This document shows, in pieces, positions 1 to 6,680 of a stretch of 7,068 bases of DNA. A model generated the notes under the pieces. That model was not told the origin of the DNA. It was given only the letters and a program-made list of their open reading frames with translations, and made no database searches. Made by a program: the position numbers and the translations under genes. Each line of letters starts with the position of its first letter. Positions within the stretch are counted from its first letter, which is position 1. The stretch is from NCBI GenBank assembly GCA_964640855.1, contig CAZXIX010000155.1:1-7068 (forward strand). The letters run 5' to 3'. Source of the DNA: JAJDFU01 sp964640855 (GTDB taxonomy: Bacteria; Bacteroidota; Bacteroidia; Chitinophagales; Saprospiraceae).

Positions 1-39
1 CGGGTATTTGGGCGAGTTTTTCGGAACTGCGGGCAGGCC

Positions 40-53
40 TTCCCTTTAGGGAA
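40..53 (-). terminator. Small hairpin after the large secreted protein gene
   Basis: Twenty-two bases past the TAG stop of the large gene lies a perfect inverted repeat, TTCCC-TAAA-GGGAA on the minus strand. A short CTTTTA run precedes it in the transcript, but no U-run follows, so it is not a classical Rho-independent terminator. It may be a transcript 3' end or stabilising hairpin. No coding sequence can be supported in bases 1-75. Confidence 0.3.
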
Positions 54-75
54 TAAAAGGGCGCGGGAGGGTGGA

Positions 76-3000
76 CTACTGCTTGAGGACCTTCACCCTT
101 TTTCCCTGGACCTCCACGAAATACAAGCCCGGCGCCAGGCGGCTCAGGTCGGCTTCGTAGGTGTTGCTGCCTTCTGCCAGACGATCTTGATAAACCTGCT
201 CGCCGGTCATGCGGAAAATGCGCAGGAAAGCGCCCGGCTCGGCGGGTTGGTCCCAGCGCAAGGTCAGGCGGTCGCCGGTCGGGTTCGGAAGGGCGGACAA
301 CGAGGAAATGGAACGGGAGAAAGTGACGGACCGCAAGGGAGAATAACTGAATTGCCCGTTGAAGTCCACCTGGCGGAGGCGGTAGTAATTCGTGCCGGGG
401 AGCGGATTTTCATCCACGAAGAGGTATTCCTGGGGGAGCAGCGTGGTGCCGGCGCCGGGCAGGCGGCCGATCTCCCGGAAGACCAGCCCATCGTCAGCTC
501 GCTCGATGGAAAAGAAATCGTTATCCGTCTCGGAGGCGGTACGCCAGAGCAGTTCCACGCCCTCCGGGATGGTGCGGGCGTCAAAGGAAAGGAGTTCGAT
601 GGGCAAGACGCCGGCCGATCCAACGGCTAAAATGATGGTATCTCTTTCCGAAACGGATTGATTCGTGGTCTCAATGATCTTCCCTGCCGATCCAAATGCC
701 TGTGGCTCCCAGATCGGATCCAGATAGCGGGAGATATAGAAGTCATTGTCCACAAAGCCCGGCAGTTCGGATTCGGGATGCCATTCCATTTCTACATCCA
801 GAGTATCGGCATTCCGACGATTGATTAAATACCAGGTACGACTGACGACGCCACGGTTGATTTCAGGCCCTCCGATCCCATTTTCACGGACTACACCCCG
901 CAATTGCAGACCAACTAATATGTTGTCTGACCCATCATCGTTTCGGGCAGTGAGGCTTACTCTATCGGGCTCAGTGGCATCCTTGAGGCGGAGAAATACA
1001 TCTTCCGGGATTCCAAAGTCAAGTTCTTTATTGACCTTTTTTGTGTCATCGGTGGCAATGGCAAGGTCTGTCGTAAGACGGTCGAAAACCAGCCCCGTAC
1101 CCAGTGTTAGATCGGCCCCCTCTTCCAGGTATAATTCTGCTCCCGTCAGGACCAGGGTCTCCCTGAGGGTCATGCGGGTTTCCAAAAAGACAGAATCCCC
1201 GATTGGCTTATTCAGTACCAGTTCGTTCAGGATCACGGTGTCCGGATCGCCGGAAATGGTATGATTCCGGCCAGCAGGACCGGAGAAGGTCAGGCGGCTT
1301 CGGCCTTCTCCTTCTGCACTGAAATCAATGGTTCCGTTGACGATCAGATCGCCTTGAATTTCAATGCCTGTTCCCACGGTGTCTGATGGGGAGACAAAGG
1401 TGGCACCTGTGATCAGAGTGCTGTTGTTGCCCACGATCAGATCTCCTCTGACCAGGGGAGGAGCGGGTGAAGCCATATTGAGGGCGATTATCATATTGTC
1501 ATCAATGATCAGATCTCCCTCCACCACAAAGGCATTGGTAGTACCGCGAAAGACTTCGCTCAGCCTTTGGGGTTCAAATCGCGAGACCAGCACATTCTCG
1601 AAGCGCAGCTCGGGATAGACCATGTCGCTGGAAATGAAGGTCAGGGGATTCCCCGTATAGCGGTAGATGAAGCGGGCGGAGTCCTGCATGGCGACTTCGG
1701 TGACGTTACCGCTGGGGAAATCCGACATATCTTCCCCCACGGTGTCCACCACATAATTGTCGCGGAACTTGGTTAGGCCGGAATTGTTGGTTTTGAGAAA
1801 GGTGCCGAAATCCCGGAGGAACCAGGCACTACCTGATTCGAATGTCACTCCGAATACAGATTTGGCGTCGTCCTGAAAAGTTCCCTGCACATCCAATTCG
1901 ATCGAGTTGAGTTCATTGACCAGCGTAAGCTCGCTGGCGGTATCGATCCGCAAGTATCCCAGAGAATCGATCCGGATCGAGTTGGCGCTGATGCTAGTAT
2001 TCAAAACGATGGTATCCCTTTCCAGGATCCTTATGGTGTCGCTGTTGGTGGCGGTGGGAAAGGTTTCGGCCGGTTCATAGTCGCCATTGAGCGTAAAACT
2101 GTTCTCCCAGGTGGCGAAATCGGACCAGTCGCCCGAGGCCAGGGTCCGGTAAAAACGACGCTCGGGCGTGGCTGCGATGGAAATATTGTCCAGGGCGAGT
2201 TCGTCTCTTCCCCCGGTTCCGCCGGAAACATCCTCTGTGTCCCACCGCAAATAGATGGTGTCGCCGGGCTCAAGGTCCAGATCGCTAAGAGTGAATGATC
2301 TGGCGGTATCGGTCCACCCAGGAGTTCCATCTGCCGTCCCCGGCGATTCAAAATCCAGGGCTGAAACAGATAAAAAATTGGTGCTGTCCAGGGAGTAAGC
2401 AAAGGTGCAGCTGGAGGAACGATCTTGATCATTGAATACCCAGATATCGTAATCGATTTCCAATTGATTGATCCGTTCGACTCCGGCATTGATTAAGCGC
2501 AAAGTAAAACTGCCCGGAGTCAGGTCATCGCCACTGGCTTGCCAGCCGAAAGCTGTATTGCCTCCTCCCAGATCGAAGGCGTACAAACCTCCATCGGTTT
2601 CTCCGCCCGTGGAACCCCCCCGGTCGAAATCGTCGCCTACTGGTTCAGTGCCATATTCCGTATCCCCGTCACTCAGGCCCGAAATCTGCCAGGCGTCGGC
2701 ATCGAGCTGCCCAACGGCCGGACTGGGATTCAGGCCCGCCCCGGCGTAGGTATCGTTATTGACATCCTCCACCGTCTCGTCGAAGGTGATCAGGAGGGAG
2801 GAATTGTTCCTGATCTTGGGTATTTCGGCCGAGCGGGATTGAAGTCGGATGTTGTCCAGAGCCAGTTGATCGTTGGACCCTGAACCCGATACTTCATCGG
2901 TTGACCAACGGAGATATAGCGTGTCTCCGGTTACCCATCGCAGATCATTGAAAAGGGTAGAGCGGTCGAATTGTTCCCAGGCCGGACTTCCGTCTGCTGT

Positions 3001-4230
3001 TTCGGTAGAAGCCAGGTCCAGAGCGGAAACGTCTGTGAAATTGATCCCATCCAAAGAATAGGAAAAGTTGCAGCTGTTGCTCTTGGCTGCATCGTTGTAA
3101 ACCCAGATCTCATAATCCAGATCAAGTTGATTGATCAATTCATCCCCGACGTTGATTAGGCGTAAAGTGAAACTACCTGGAGTTAGGTCATTATCACTAG
3201 CTTGCCACCCAAATACCCTATTGCCTCCCCCCACATCGAAGGCGTACAGACCGCCGGTGGTTACTCCGCCCGAGGAAGTGCCCCGGGCATAATCCCCGGC
3301 TTCTTGAACAGTACCAAATTCCGACGTATCCCCAGCGATTCCAATGATCTGCCAGGCGTCGGCATCGAGCTGCCCAGCGGCCGGATTGGGATTCAGGCCT
3401 GTTCCGTCGTACTGTCCTTCATTGACATCCTCCACCGTCTCGTCGAAGGTGATCAGGAGGGTGGAATCGGCCTTGAAGCGGGGAAGCTCGGCCGAGCGGG
3501 ATTGAAGGCGGATGTTGTCCAGAGCCAGTTCGTCGCTGAATCCGGAACCCAAAGTATCGGTGGACCAGCGGAGATAAAGCGTGTCCCCACTGACCCAACG
3601 CAAATCCGTGAGCAGGGTGGAGCGGTCGACCTCTACCCATAATACCGGGTCAGGGTCCGCTTCTTCTGCGGAAGCTGTATCCAAAGCCGACACGGCAATG
3701 AAGTTCGCATTATCCAGCGAGTAGGAAAAAGTGCAACTGTTGCTGTTGGGATTATTATTGTAAATCCAAAGGTCATAGTCAATCTCCAACTGATTGATCA
3801 ATTCGTCCCCGACGTTGACTAAACGCAGGGTGAAGCTTCCCGGAATCAAGTCATCAGGAGTCACATCCGAGGTAGCTTGCCAGCCGAAAGCCGTATTGCC
3901 ACCCCCTACATCGAAGGCATACAGACCGCCGGTACCTTCTTCTCCTGTTGAAGGCCCCCGGGCATAATCACCGGTCACATAATCCAGCCCATATTCCGTA
4001 TCCCCGTCGCTCAAGCCCAGGACCTGCCAGGCATCAGAGTCTAGTTGCCCTCCGGTGGGGGAAGAAGTTAACCCTGAGCCCGAATAAGGACCTTCATTAA
4101 CTCCCGCTAAGGTGCTCTCAAAATCGATCAGAACGGTTTCTTCAATAGCAATAGCCACCTGAGCCGAAACCGGGAGAGCGGTCAGGCCTAAAAGGAGGGC
4201 CAGGAAAGGTAGCGTCGAGGGCTTTCGCAT
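76..4230 (-). CDS. Large secreted T9SS cargo protein with three tandem beta-sandwich-like repeats
   Basis: The product has 1384 residues; its specific function is not recognised. Residues 1-23 form a signal peptide (Arg/Lys start, hydrophobic core, VSA before Q24). Three tandem repeats follow at about 33-256, 257-477 and 478-690. Each runs from a 'FD/FE' strand through GGLYAFD.GGGN..FGWQA, a single Cys and LRW to LALDNI. The order resembles MAM or LamG-type jelly rolls, which is inference from pattern only. Residues ~693-1205 open with 'YRTLASGDWSDFATWE', an opening often seen in Bacteroidota surface proteins, and continue as beta-strand-rich sequence with GDLI at 905, 929 and 960, suggesting a beta-helix. 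An Fn3-like module (1208-1305) and a type A T9SS sorting domain (~1309-1384; PNPTGD, LAPGLYFVEV, terminal KVLKQ) finish it. The protein is therefore expected to cross the outer membrane by T9SS and be surface-attached or released. Adhesion or glycan binding is possible; no catalytic motif is visible. The ATG at 4230 gives the signal peptide directly. No Shine-Dalgarno sequence precedes it, which is common in this phylum. Confidence 0.93.
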   Translation of the reverse strand: MRKPSTLPFLALLLGLTALPVSAQVAIAIEETVLIDFESTLAGVNEGPYSGSGLTSSPTGGQLDSDAWQVLGLSDGDTEYGLDYVTGDYARGPSTGEEGTGGLYAFDVGGGNTAFGWQATSDVTPDDLIPGSFTLRLVNVGDELINQLEIDYDLWIYNNNPNSNSCTFSYSLDNANFIAVSALDTASAEEADPDPVLWVEVDRSTLLTDLRWVSGDTLYLRWSTDTLGSGFSDELALDNIRLQSRSAELPRFKADSTLLITFDETVEDVNEGQYDGTGLNPNPAAGQLDADAWQIIGIAGDTSEFGTVQEAGDYARGTSSGGVTTGGLYAFDVGGGNRVFGWQASDNDLTPGSFTLRLINVGDELINQLDLDYEIWVYNDAAKSNSCNFSYSLDGINFTDVSALDLASTETADGSPAWEQFDRSTLFNDLRWVTGDTLYLRWSTDEVSGSGSNDQLALDNIRLQSRSAEIPKIRNNSSLLITFDETVEDVNNDTYAGAGLNPSPAVGQLDADAWQISGLSDGDTEYGTEPVGDDFDRGGSTGGETDGGLYAFDLGGGNTAFGWQASGDDLTPGSFTLRLINAGVERINQLEIDYDIWVFNDQDRSSSCTFAYSLDSTNFLSVSALDFESPGTADGTPGWTDTARSFTLSDLDLEPGDTIYLRWDTEDVSGGTGGRDELALDNISIAATPERRFYRTLASGDWSDFATWENSFTLNGDYEPAETFPTATNSDTIRILERDTIVLNTSISANSIRIDSLGYLRIDTASELTLVNELNSIELDVQGTFQDDAKSVFGVTFESGSAWFLRDFGTFLKTNNSGLTKFRDNYVVDTVGEDMSDFPSGNVTEVAMQDSARFIYRYTGNPLTFISSDMVYPELRFENVLVSRFEPQRLSEVFRGTTNAFVVEGDLIIDDNMIIALNMASPAPPLVRGDLIVGNNSTLITGATFVSPSDTVGTGIEIQGDLIVNGTIDFSAEGEGRSRLTFSGPAGRNHTISGDPDTVILNELVLNKPIGDSVFLETRMTLRETLVLTGAELYLEEGADLTLGTGLVFDRLTTDLAIATDDTKKVNKELDFGIPEDVFLRLKDATEPDRVSLTARNDDGSDNILVGLQLRGVVRENGIGGPEINRGVVSRTWYLINRRNADTLDVEMEWHPESELPGFVDNDFYISRYLDPIWEPQAFGSAGKIIETTNQSVSERDTIILAVGSAGVLPIELLSFDARTIPEGVELLWRTASETDNDFFSIERADDGLVFREIGRLPGAGTTLLPQEYLFVDENPLPGTNYYRLRQVDFNGQFSYSPLRSVTFSRSISSLSALPNPTGDRLTLRWDQPAEPGAFLRIFRMTGEQVYQDRLAEGSNTYEADLSRLAPGLYFVEVQGKRVKVLKQ
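2161..2799 (-). repeat. Repeat copy 3 of the large secreted protein (residues ~478-690)
   Basis: This is the third repeat. It has the same landmarks as the others: LLITFDETVEDVN, GGLYAFDLGGGNTAFGWQA, the single Cys at 608 (SSSCTFAYSLD), DTIYLRWDTEDVSG and LALDNI. Its C-terminal end (ISIAATPE) differs from the LQSRSAE shared by copies 1 and 2. It joins directly onto the 'YRTLASGDW' opening of the next region. Confidence 0.88.
2800..3462 (-). repeat. Repeat copy 2 of the large secreted protein (residues ~257-477)
   Basis: This is the middle repeat, exactly 221 codons (663 bp) by the register of shared DNA. It starts LLITFDETVEDVN, like copy 3, and ends LALDNIRLQSRSAE, like copy 1. Its single Cys is residue 387. 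DNA at its start (3421-3461) is identical over 41 bases to the start of copy 3 (2758-2798). It therefore looks like a hybrid of the two flanking copies. Confidence 0.9.
3463..4134 (-). repeat. Repeat copy 1 of the large secreted protein (residues ~33-256)
   Basis: This is the first of three tandem protein repeats. Landmarks are VLIDFEST at its start, GGLYAFDVGGGNTAFGWQA near residue 101, the single Cys at 166 (SNSCTFSYSLD), DTLYLRWSTD near 216 and LALDNIRLQSRSAE at the end. It carries a small insertion (SDVTPDD around 121-127) that copies 2 and 3 lack. Its C-terminal DNA (3488-3530) matches the end of copy 2 at 42 of 43 bases, while its N-terminal part is more divergent from copies 2 and 3 than they are from each other. 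Confidence 0.9.
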
Positions 4231-4245
4231 TGGGCAAAGAGTGAG

Positions 4246-4257
4246 ACGGAAGTCCGT
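4246..4257. promoter_or_regulatory. 12-bp palindrome just upstream of the large gene's start
   Basis: ACGGA-AG-TCCGT lies 16-27 bases upstream of the ATG at 4230. It falls directly after the T-run of the presumed terminator, within the likely 5' leader or promoter of the large gene. It could be an operator half-site pair or a small leader hairpin. Only its symmetry and position support it. Confidence 0.2.
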
Positions 4258-4309
4258 AAAAACTGCCGATAAAGCTATTGAATTTCAATGGCTAAAAAAA
4301 CCCCGGCAG
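4258..4309 (-). terminator. Probable intrinsic terminator between the chaperone operon and the large secreted gene
   Basis: On the minus strand CTGCCG (4309-4304) pairs with CGGCAG (4268-4263), which is followed at once by TTTTT (4262-4258). Inside the loop AGC and ATTGAA pair with TTCAAT and GCT around a single central A (palindrome 4274-4292). The whole can therefore fold as a long stem interrupted by an asymmetric internal loop. A G/C-rich stem base plus a T-run fits Rho-independent termination of the upstream operon. The large internal loop and only five Ts reduce confidence. Confidence 0.5.
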
Positions 4310-4334
4310 CGCATTTGGCGACAAAATACGATGT

Positions 4335-4358
4335 CGGGCCTTTTCAGGGTCTGGCCCG
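4335..4358 (-). terminator. Hairpin overlapping the stop codon of the SurA-type gene
   Basis: The minus strand reads CGGGCC, then 12 bases that include the TGA stop, then GGCCCG: a perfect 6-bp G/C stem. It has no T-run directly after it, so it is weak as a stand-alone terminator. It could protect the 3' end or help pausing before the stronger hairpin downstream. A second weaker inverted repeat, CGACA-8nt-TGTCG (4319-4336), overlaps its end, so the two stems compete. Confidence 0.3.
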
Positions 4359-5732
4359 GTCCCGATACCATTTTTGCTGAATGGCCGGGCAGGGCCGGAA
4401 GGCCGGGTCGACATTGAGGTAGGTGGAATTGATCTTTTCAATCACCCAGTCGTTGATGAACTTATTGGTCTTGGAGTCTTTGGCCGCCTGCTGGATCTTG
4501 GAATAATCCAATCGGAGGTTGGCTTTGTGGGGCGGCTGGCGGGAGTCCAGCTTCACGATGCGGAAATAGATCTCCCCGGAAGGCCCCCGGAACTGAAAAG
4601 GCGCGGTAATCTTGCCGACCTCCATGGTGTCGATGGCGAAGTAAATATCCGGATCCAGATCACCGATCTCAAAGAAAGTGTTGCCCGTAGCCTGGTTGAT
4701 CACGCGGCCGCCGTTGGTGAAACTCTGCATGTCTTCGTCGGAATGCCGCTGTACGGCGGCCGAAAAATCCGCCAGGGAATCGCGCATCAGGGCCAGGCGG
4801 ATCGAATCCAGGTGTTTGTAGGCCTTTTCAATATCGGCTTCGGTAATTTCCGGTCTGACCAGGATGTGTCGCGTCCGGATCGAATTGCCTCGCCGTTCGA
4901 GCATCTGGATGAGGTGAAATCCGAATTGGGTTTCGACCACCTTGGAAATCTCCTCTTTTTCGAGCCGGAAGGCCGTGGCTTCGAATTCCTGCACAAATTT
5001 TCCGCGTCGGGCCCAGCCCAGGTCGCCGCCGGCGCGGGCCGACCCGTCGTCTGAGTACTTCCGGGCCATTTCGGCAAAATCCATTCCTTCCTCGACGATC
5101 AGGTAACGGATCTCTTCCAGCTTCTGGATCGCCTTTTGACGTTCTTCCGCGTTCACTTTCGGCTTGTAGACGATCTCCGAAACCTCCACTTCGGCATTGA
5201 AATAGGGAAGGCTGTCTTGCGGTATGGAATTGAAAAAGTCTTTGACCTCGGAAGGCGTTACCCGCACGGAAGTCATGATGCTCGCTTGCATCCGCTCCGT
5301 GAGCAGTTGGTTTCTGAGGTCTTCCCGAAACTGGGCCTTGACCTCTCCCACCGTTTGCCCGTAATAGTCCTCGAACTGGCGCAGGTCGCCGTTCATGAAG
5401 TCCAGGATCCGGTTGATCCGGGCATCCAGCTGTTCTTCTACTTCGGCATCCGATACCTCGATACTGTCCAGCTTGGCCTGGTTGAGCATCAGCTTGGAGA
5501 CCAGCAGCTGGTCCAGGATCTGGCAACGGATATCCTCCGGGACATTGCCGCCCTGTTGGGCTTTCATCATCGACAACTGTTCCTCGATCTCGCTCAGCAA
5601 TACCACCTCGCCCCCGATCATGGCCACCACCTTGTCCACCACTTGCCGCTGGGCAAAGGACACGTTTGCCAGGATCACCAGCAAAACGACCCCGATGCCT
5701 TTGCTCAAAACCTTACATTTCATGCTCACCAT
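4344..5732 (-). CDS. surA: SurA-type periplasmic peptidyl-prolyl isomerase / outer-membrane protein chaperone
   Basis: The product has 462 residues, close to usual SurA length. It should be a soluble periplasmic chaperone that holds and folds unfolded outer-membrane proteins on their way to the Bam complex. Residues 1-27 are a signal peptide (SFA before Q28). The SurA N-terminal helical region spans ~31-165 (VDKVVAMIGGEVVLLSEIE, then coil-rich helices). Parvulin domain 1 is ~181-282, with YSDDGSARAGGDLGW (226-240) and QFGFHLIQ (269-276). Parvulin domain 2 is ~286-397, with RTRHILV (286-292), HSDEDMQSFTNGG (330-342) and EIYFRIVKL. A C-terminal helix (398-435) completes the SurA layout. Domain 1 lacks the His of the usual HILI strand, and domain 2 lacks the His of the closing strand, so catalysis may be weak or absent. 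ATG at 5732 is chosen; ATG at 5723 is an alternative three codons in that leaves the signal peptide intact. It lies 63 bp after the lipoprotein gene, likely in the same operon. Confidence 0.9.
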   Translation of the reverse strand: MVSMKCKVLSKGIGVVLLVILANVSFAQRQVVDKVVAMIGGEVVLLSEIEEQLSMMKAQQGGNVPEDIRCQILDQLLVSKLMLNQAKLDSIEVSDAEVEEQLDARINRILDFMNGDLRQFEDYYGQTVGEVKAQFREDLRNQLLTERMQASIMTSVRVTPSEVKDFFNSIPQDSLPYFNAEVEVSEIVYKPKVNAEERQKAIQKLEEIRYLIVEEGMDFAEMARKYSDDGSARAGGDLGWARRGKFVQEFEATAFRLEKEEISKVVETQFGFHLIQMLERRGNSIRTRHILVRPEITEADIEKAYKHLDSIRLALMRDSLADFSAAVQRHSDEDMQSFTNGGRVINQATGNTFFEIGDLDPDIYFAIDTMEVGKITAPFQFRGPSGEIYFRIVKLDSRQPPHKANLRLDYSKIQQAAKDSKTNKFINDWVIEKINSTYLNVDPAFRPCPAIQQKWYRDRARP

Positions 5733-5756
5733 CTTTTTATGTCATTCTGATCCGCT

Positions 5757-5778
5757 TCCCTCCCGGCACGGGCAGGGA
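5757..5778 (-). other. Intercistronic hairpin between lipoprotein and SurA-type genes
   Basis: The minus strand reads TCCCT-g-CCCG-TGC-CGGG-AGGGA, giving a nine-base-pair G/C-rich stem with one bulged G and a three-base loop. It occupies much of the 63-bp gap between the lipoprotein stop and the SurA start. There is no T-run after it, so termination is unlikely. It could be a processing or stability element that sets different expression levels for the two genes. Confidence 0.35.
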
Positions 5779-5795
5779 AAGCAGATGTCTTACCT

Positions 5796-6662
5796 TCAGT
5801 AATAGGTGTGAATCGAACCTTTGCGGATCTCCCGTTCGTAGAGATCCCGTTTTTGCTGCTCCAGGAAGCTGACCTTCCGGCTGTGCAAAATGGCCCGGCG
5901 CGCCTGATCCTGGATGTAGGACAAGGGGGAGATCTCCCGGTCCTTCTTTACCTCAAATATCCTTAGATAATATAAGTAATTGTCATTACTCAGGCTCAGA
6001 GATCTTCGATTGCCCGCATTTTCGCGGGTCAGCGTTCCCTTCGGCAGTTGGAGCGCTATATCATCTACCCGATGCCAGGTACTGTCTTCCAGGATGTGGG
6101 CCTCGGCATATTGGCTGCAATACTGGATCAGAGCCTGGAGCGATTCCGGATCTTCGTTGTCGTTCCACAGGCGCCGGAGTTCAGGAAGGTCGGGCACGGG
6201 CTGAGGCACTTTGATGAAGTAACAGCGAATAATCGGTGTCTCCAGTTGGTATTGCTCCTTGTTCTTTTCGTAAAAATCCTGCAATTCTTCTTCCGTCACC
6301 ACCGAATCCATTTCGTTGGAGACCAACTGCTCCTCATAACTGTGGCGCAGCAGCGAGGCCCGGTAATCCTCTACCAGCTTTTCCAGATCCAGGTCTTCGG
6401 GGGTATTGCGTTCGGCTTCGTGAAGAATAAGCGCCTCCTGCACCCAGCGATTGGCATAAGACTGGATGATATTCTGGCTGTCCTGGGTGTTGGCTGACAA
6501 TGGAAACATGCCTTCGAGTTCCGACAGGTAGAGGGTTTTGTCGTAAACCCTTGCCAGAAGGACTTCCTCCTGGTCCTCCTCCGGTTCCAGGGGAGGAGAT
6601 CCGCAGGCAGACAGGGTCAACAGCACGCCCAGCAGCAGAAAGCCTTTTTTGTTTTCTTGCAT
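5796..6662 (-). CDS. SurA-like lipoprotein with degenerate parvulin domain
   Basis: The product has 288 residues. A lipoprotein signal peptide (MQENKKGFLLLGVLLTLSAC) places the acylated Cys at residue 20. Residues +2 to +5 (GSPP) carry no acidic surface-export motif, so periplasm-facing attachment is more likely than surface display. Residues ~35-140 resemble a SurA N-terminal region (VLLARVYDKTLYLSELEGMFP, then long acidic/basic helices). Residues ~143-240 occupy the parvulin position (IIRCYFIKV ... YLYYLRIFEV) but lack the SDD...GGDLGW and HILV/FGxHII signatures, so isomerase activity is unlikely. Residues ~245-280 form a charged C-terminal helix like SurA's. The likely role is a membrane-anchored chaperone or partner for the two neighbouring SurA-type proteins. 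ATG at 6662 is preferred over an in-frame TTG at 6674 because GAGGAAA lies at suitable spacing before it. It follows the upstream gene by 18 bp. Confidence 0.82.
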   Translation of the reverse strand: MQENKKGFLLLGVLLTLSACGSPPLEPEEDQEEVLLARVYDKTLYLSELEGMFPLSANTQDSQNIIQSYANRWVQEALILHEAERNTPEDLDLEKLVEDYRASLLRHSYEEQLVSNEMDSVVTEEELQDFYEKNKEQYQLETPIIRCYFIKVPQPVPDLPELRRLWNDNEDPESLQALIQYCSQYAEAHILEDSTWHRVDDIALQLPKGTLTRENAGNRRSLSLSNDNYLYYLRIFEVKKDREISPLSYIQDQARRAILHSRKVSFLEQQKRDLYEREIRKGSIHTYY

Positions 6663-6675
6663 CCGTTTCCTCAAA
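6663..6675 (-). promoter_or_regulatory. Ribosome binding site deciding the lipoprotein start
   Basis: The minus strand reads TTTGAGGAAACGG directly before the ATG at 6662. GAGGAAA is a good Shine-Dalgarno match at about four to six bases from the start codon. It overlaps the alternative TTG codon at 6674, which would have no comparable site of its own. This supports ATG 6662. Confidence 0.5.
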
Positions 6676-6680
6676 GTGCT

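Noticed and set aside
2161..4134. Repeats read as a CRISPR array or mobile element
   Set aside because: The period is about 663 bp, in frame, and encodes a conserved protein domain. There are no short direct repeats with spacers, terminal inverted repeats or transposase.
4269..4277. TAGCTTTA as a Bacteroidota-type -7 promoter element (TAnnTTTG) for the large gene
   Set aside because: It misses the final G, has no TTG element at the expected ~19-base spacing upstream, and lies within the terminator-like stem. I cannot support a promoter call.
4294..4300. Seven-T run on the minus strand as a terminator tail
   Set aside because: No adequate G/C-rich inverted repeat lies directly upstream of it. 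The run instead falls in the internal loop of the 4258-4309 structure.
4374..5054. Long plus-strand open frame of 226 codons, and a similar one of 204 codons at 5136-5750
   Set aside because: Both lie entirely antisense to the SurA-type gene, whose minus-strand product has a clear signal peptide and domain motifs. The antisense products show no recognisable motif. They are explained by codon bias of the real gene.
4828..5526. 232-codon minus-strand frame overlapping the SurA-type gene
   Set aside because: It is a shifted reading of the same strand, rich in Arg, Gly and Pro, without domain motifs. The true frame is unambiguous.
6663..6674. TTG at 6674 as the lipoprotein start, adding four residues
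   Set aside because: The GAGGAAA ribosome site overlaps this TTG and is well spaced for the ATG at 6662. ATG is the commoner start, and the lipoprotein signal peptide is complete from it.
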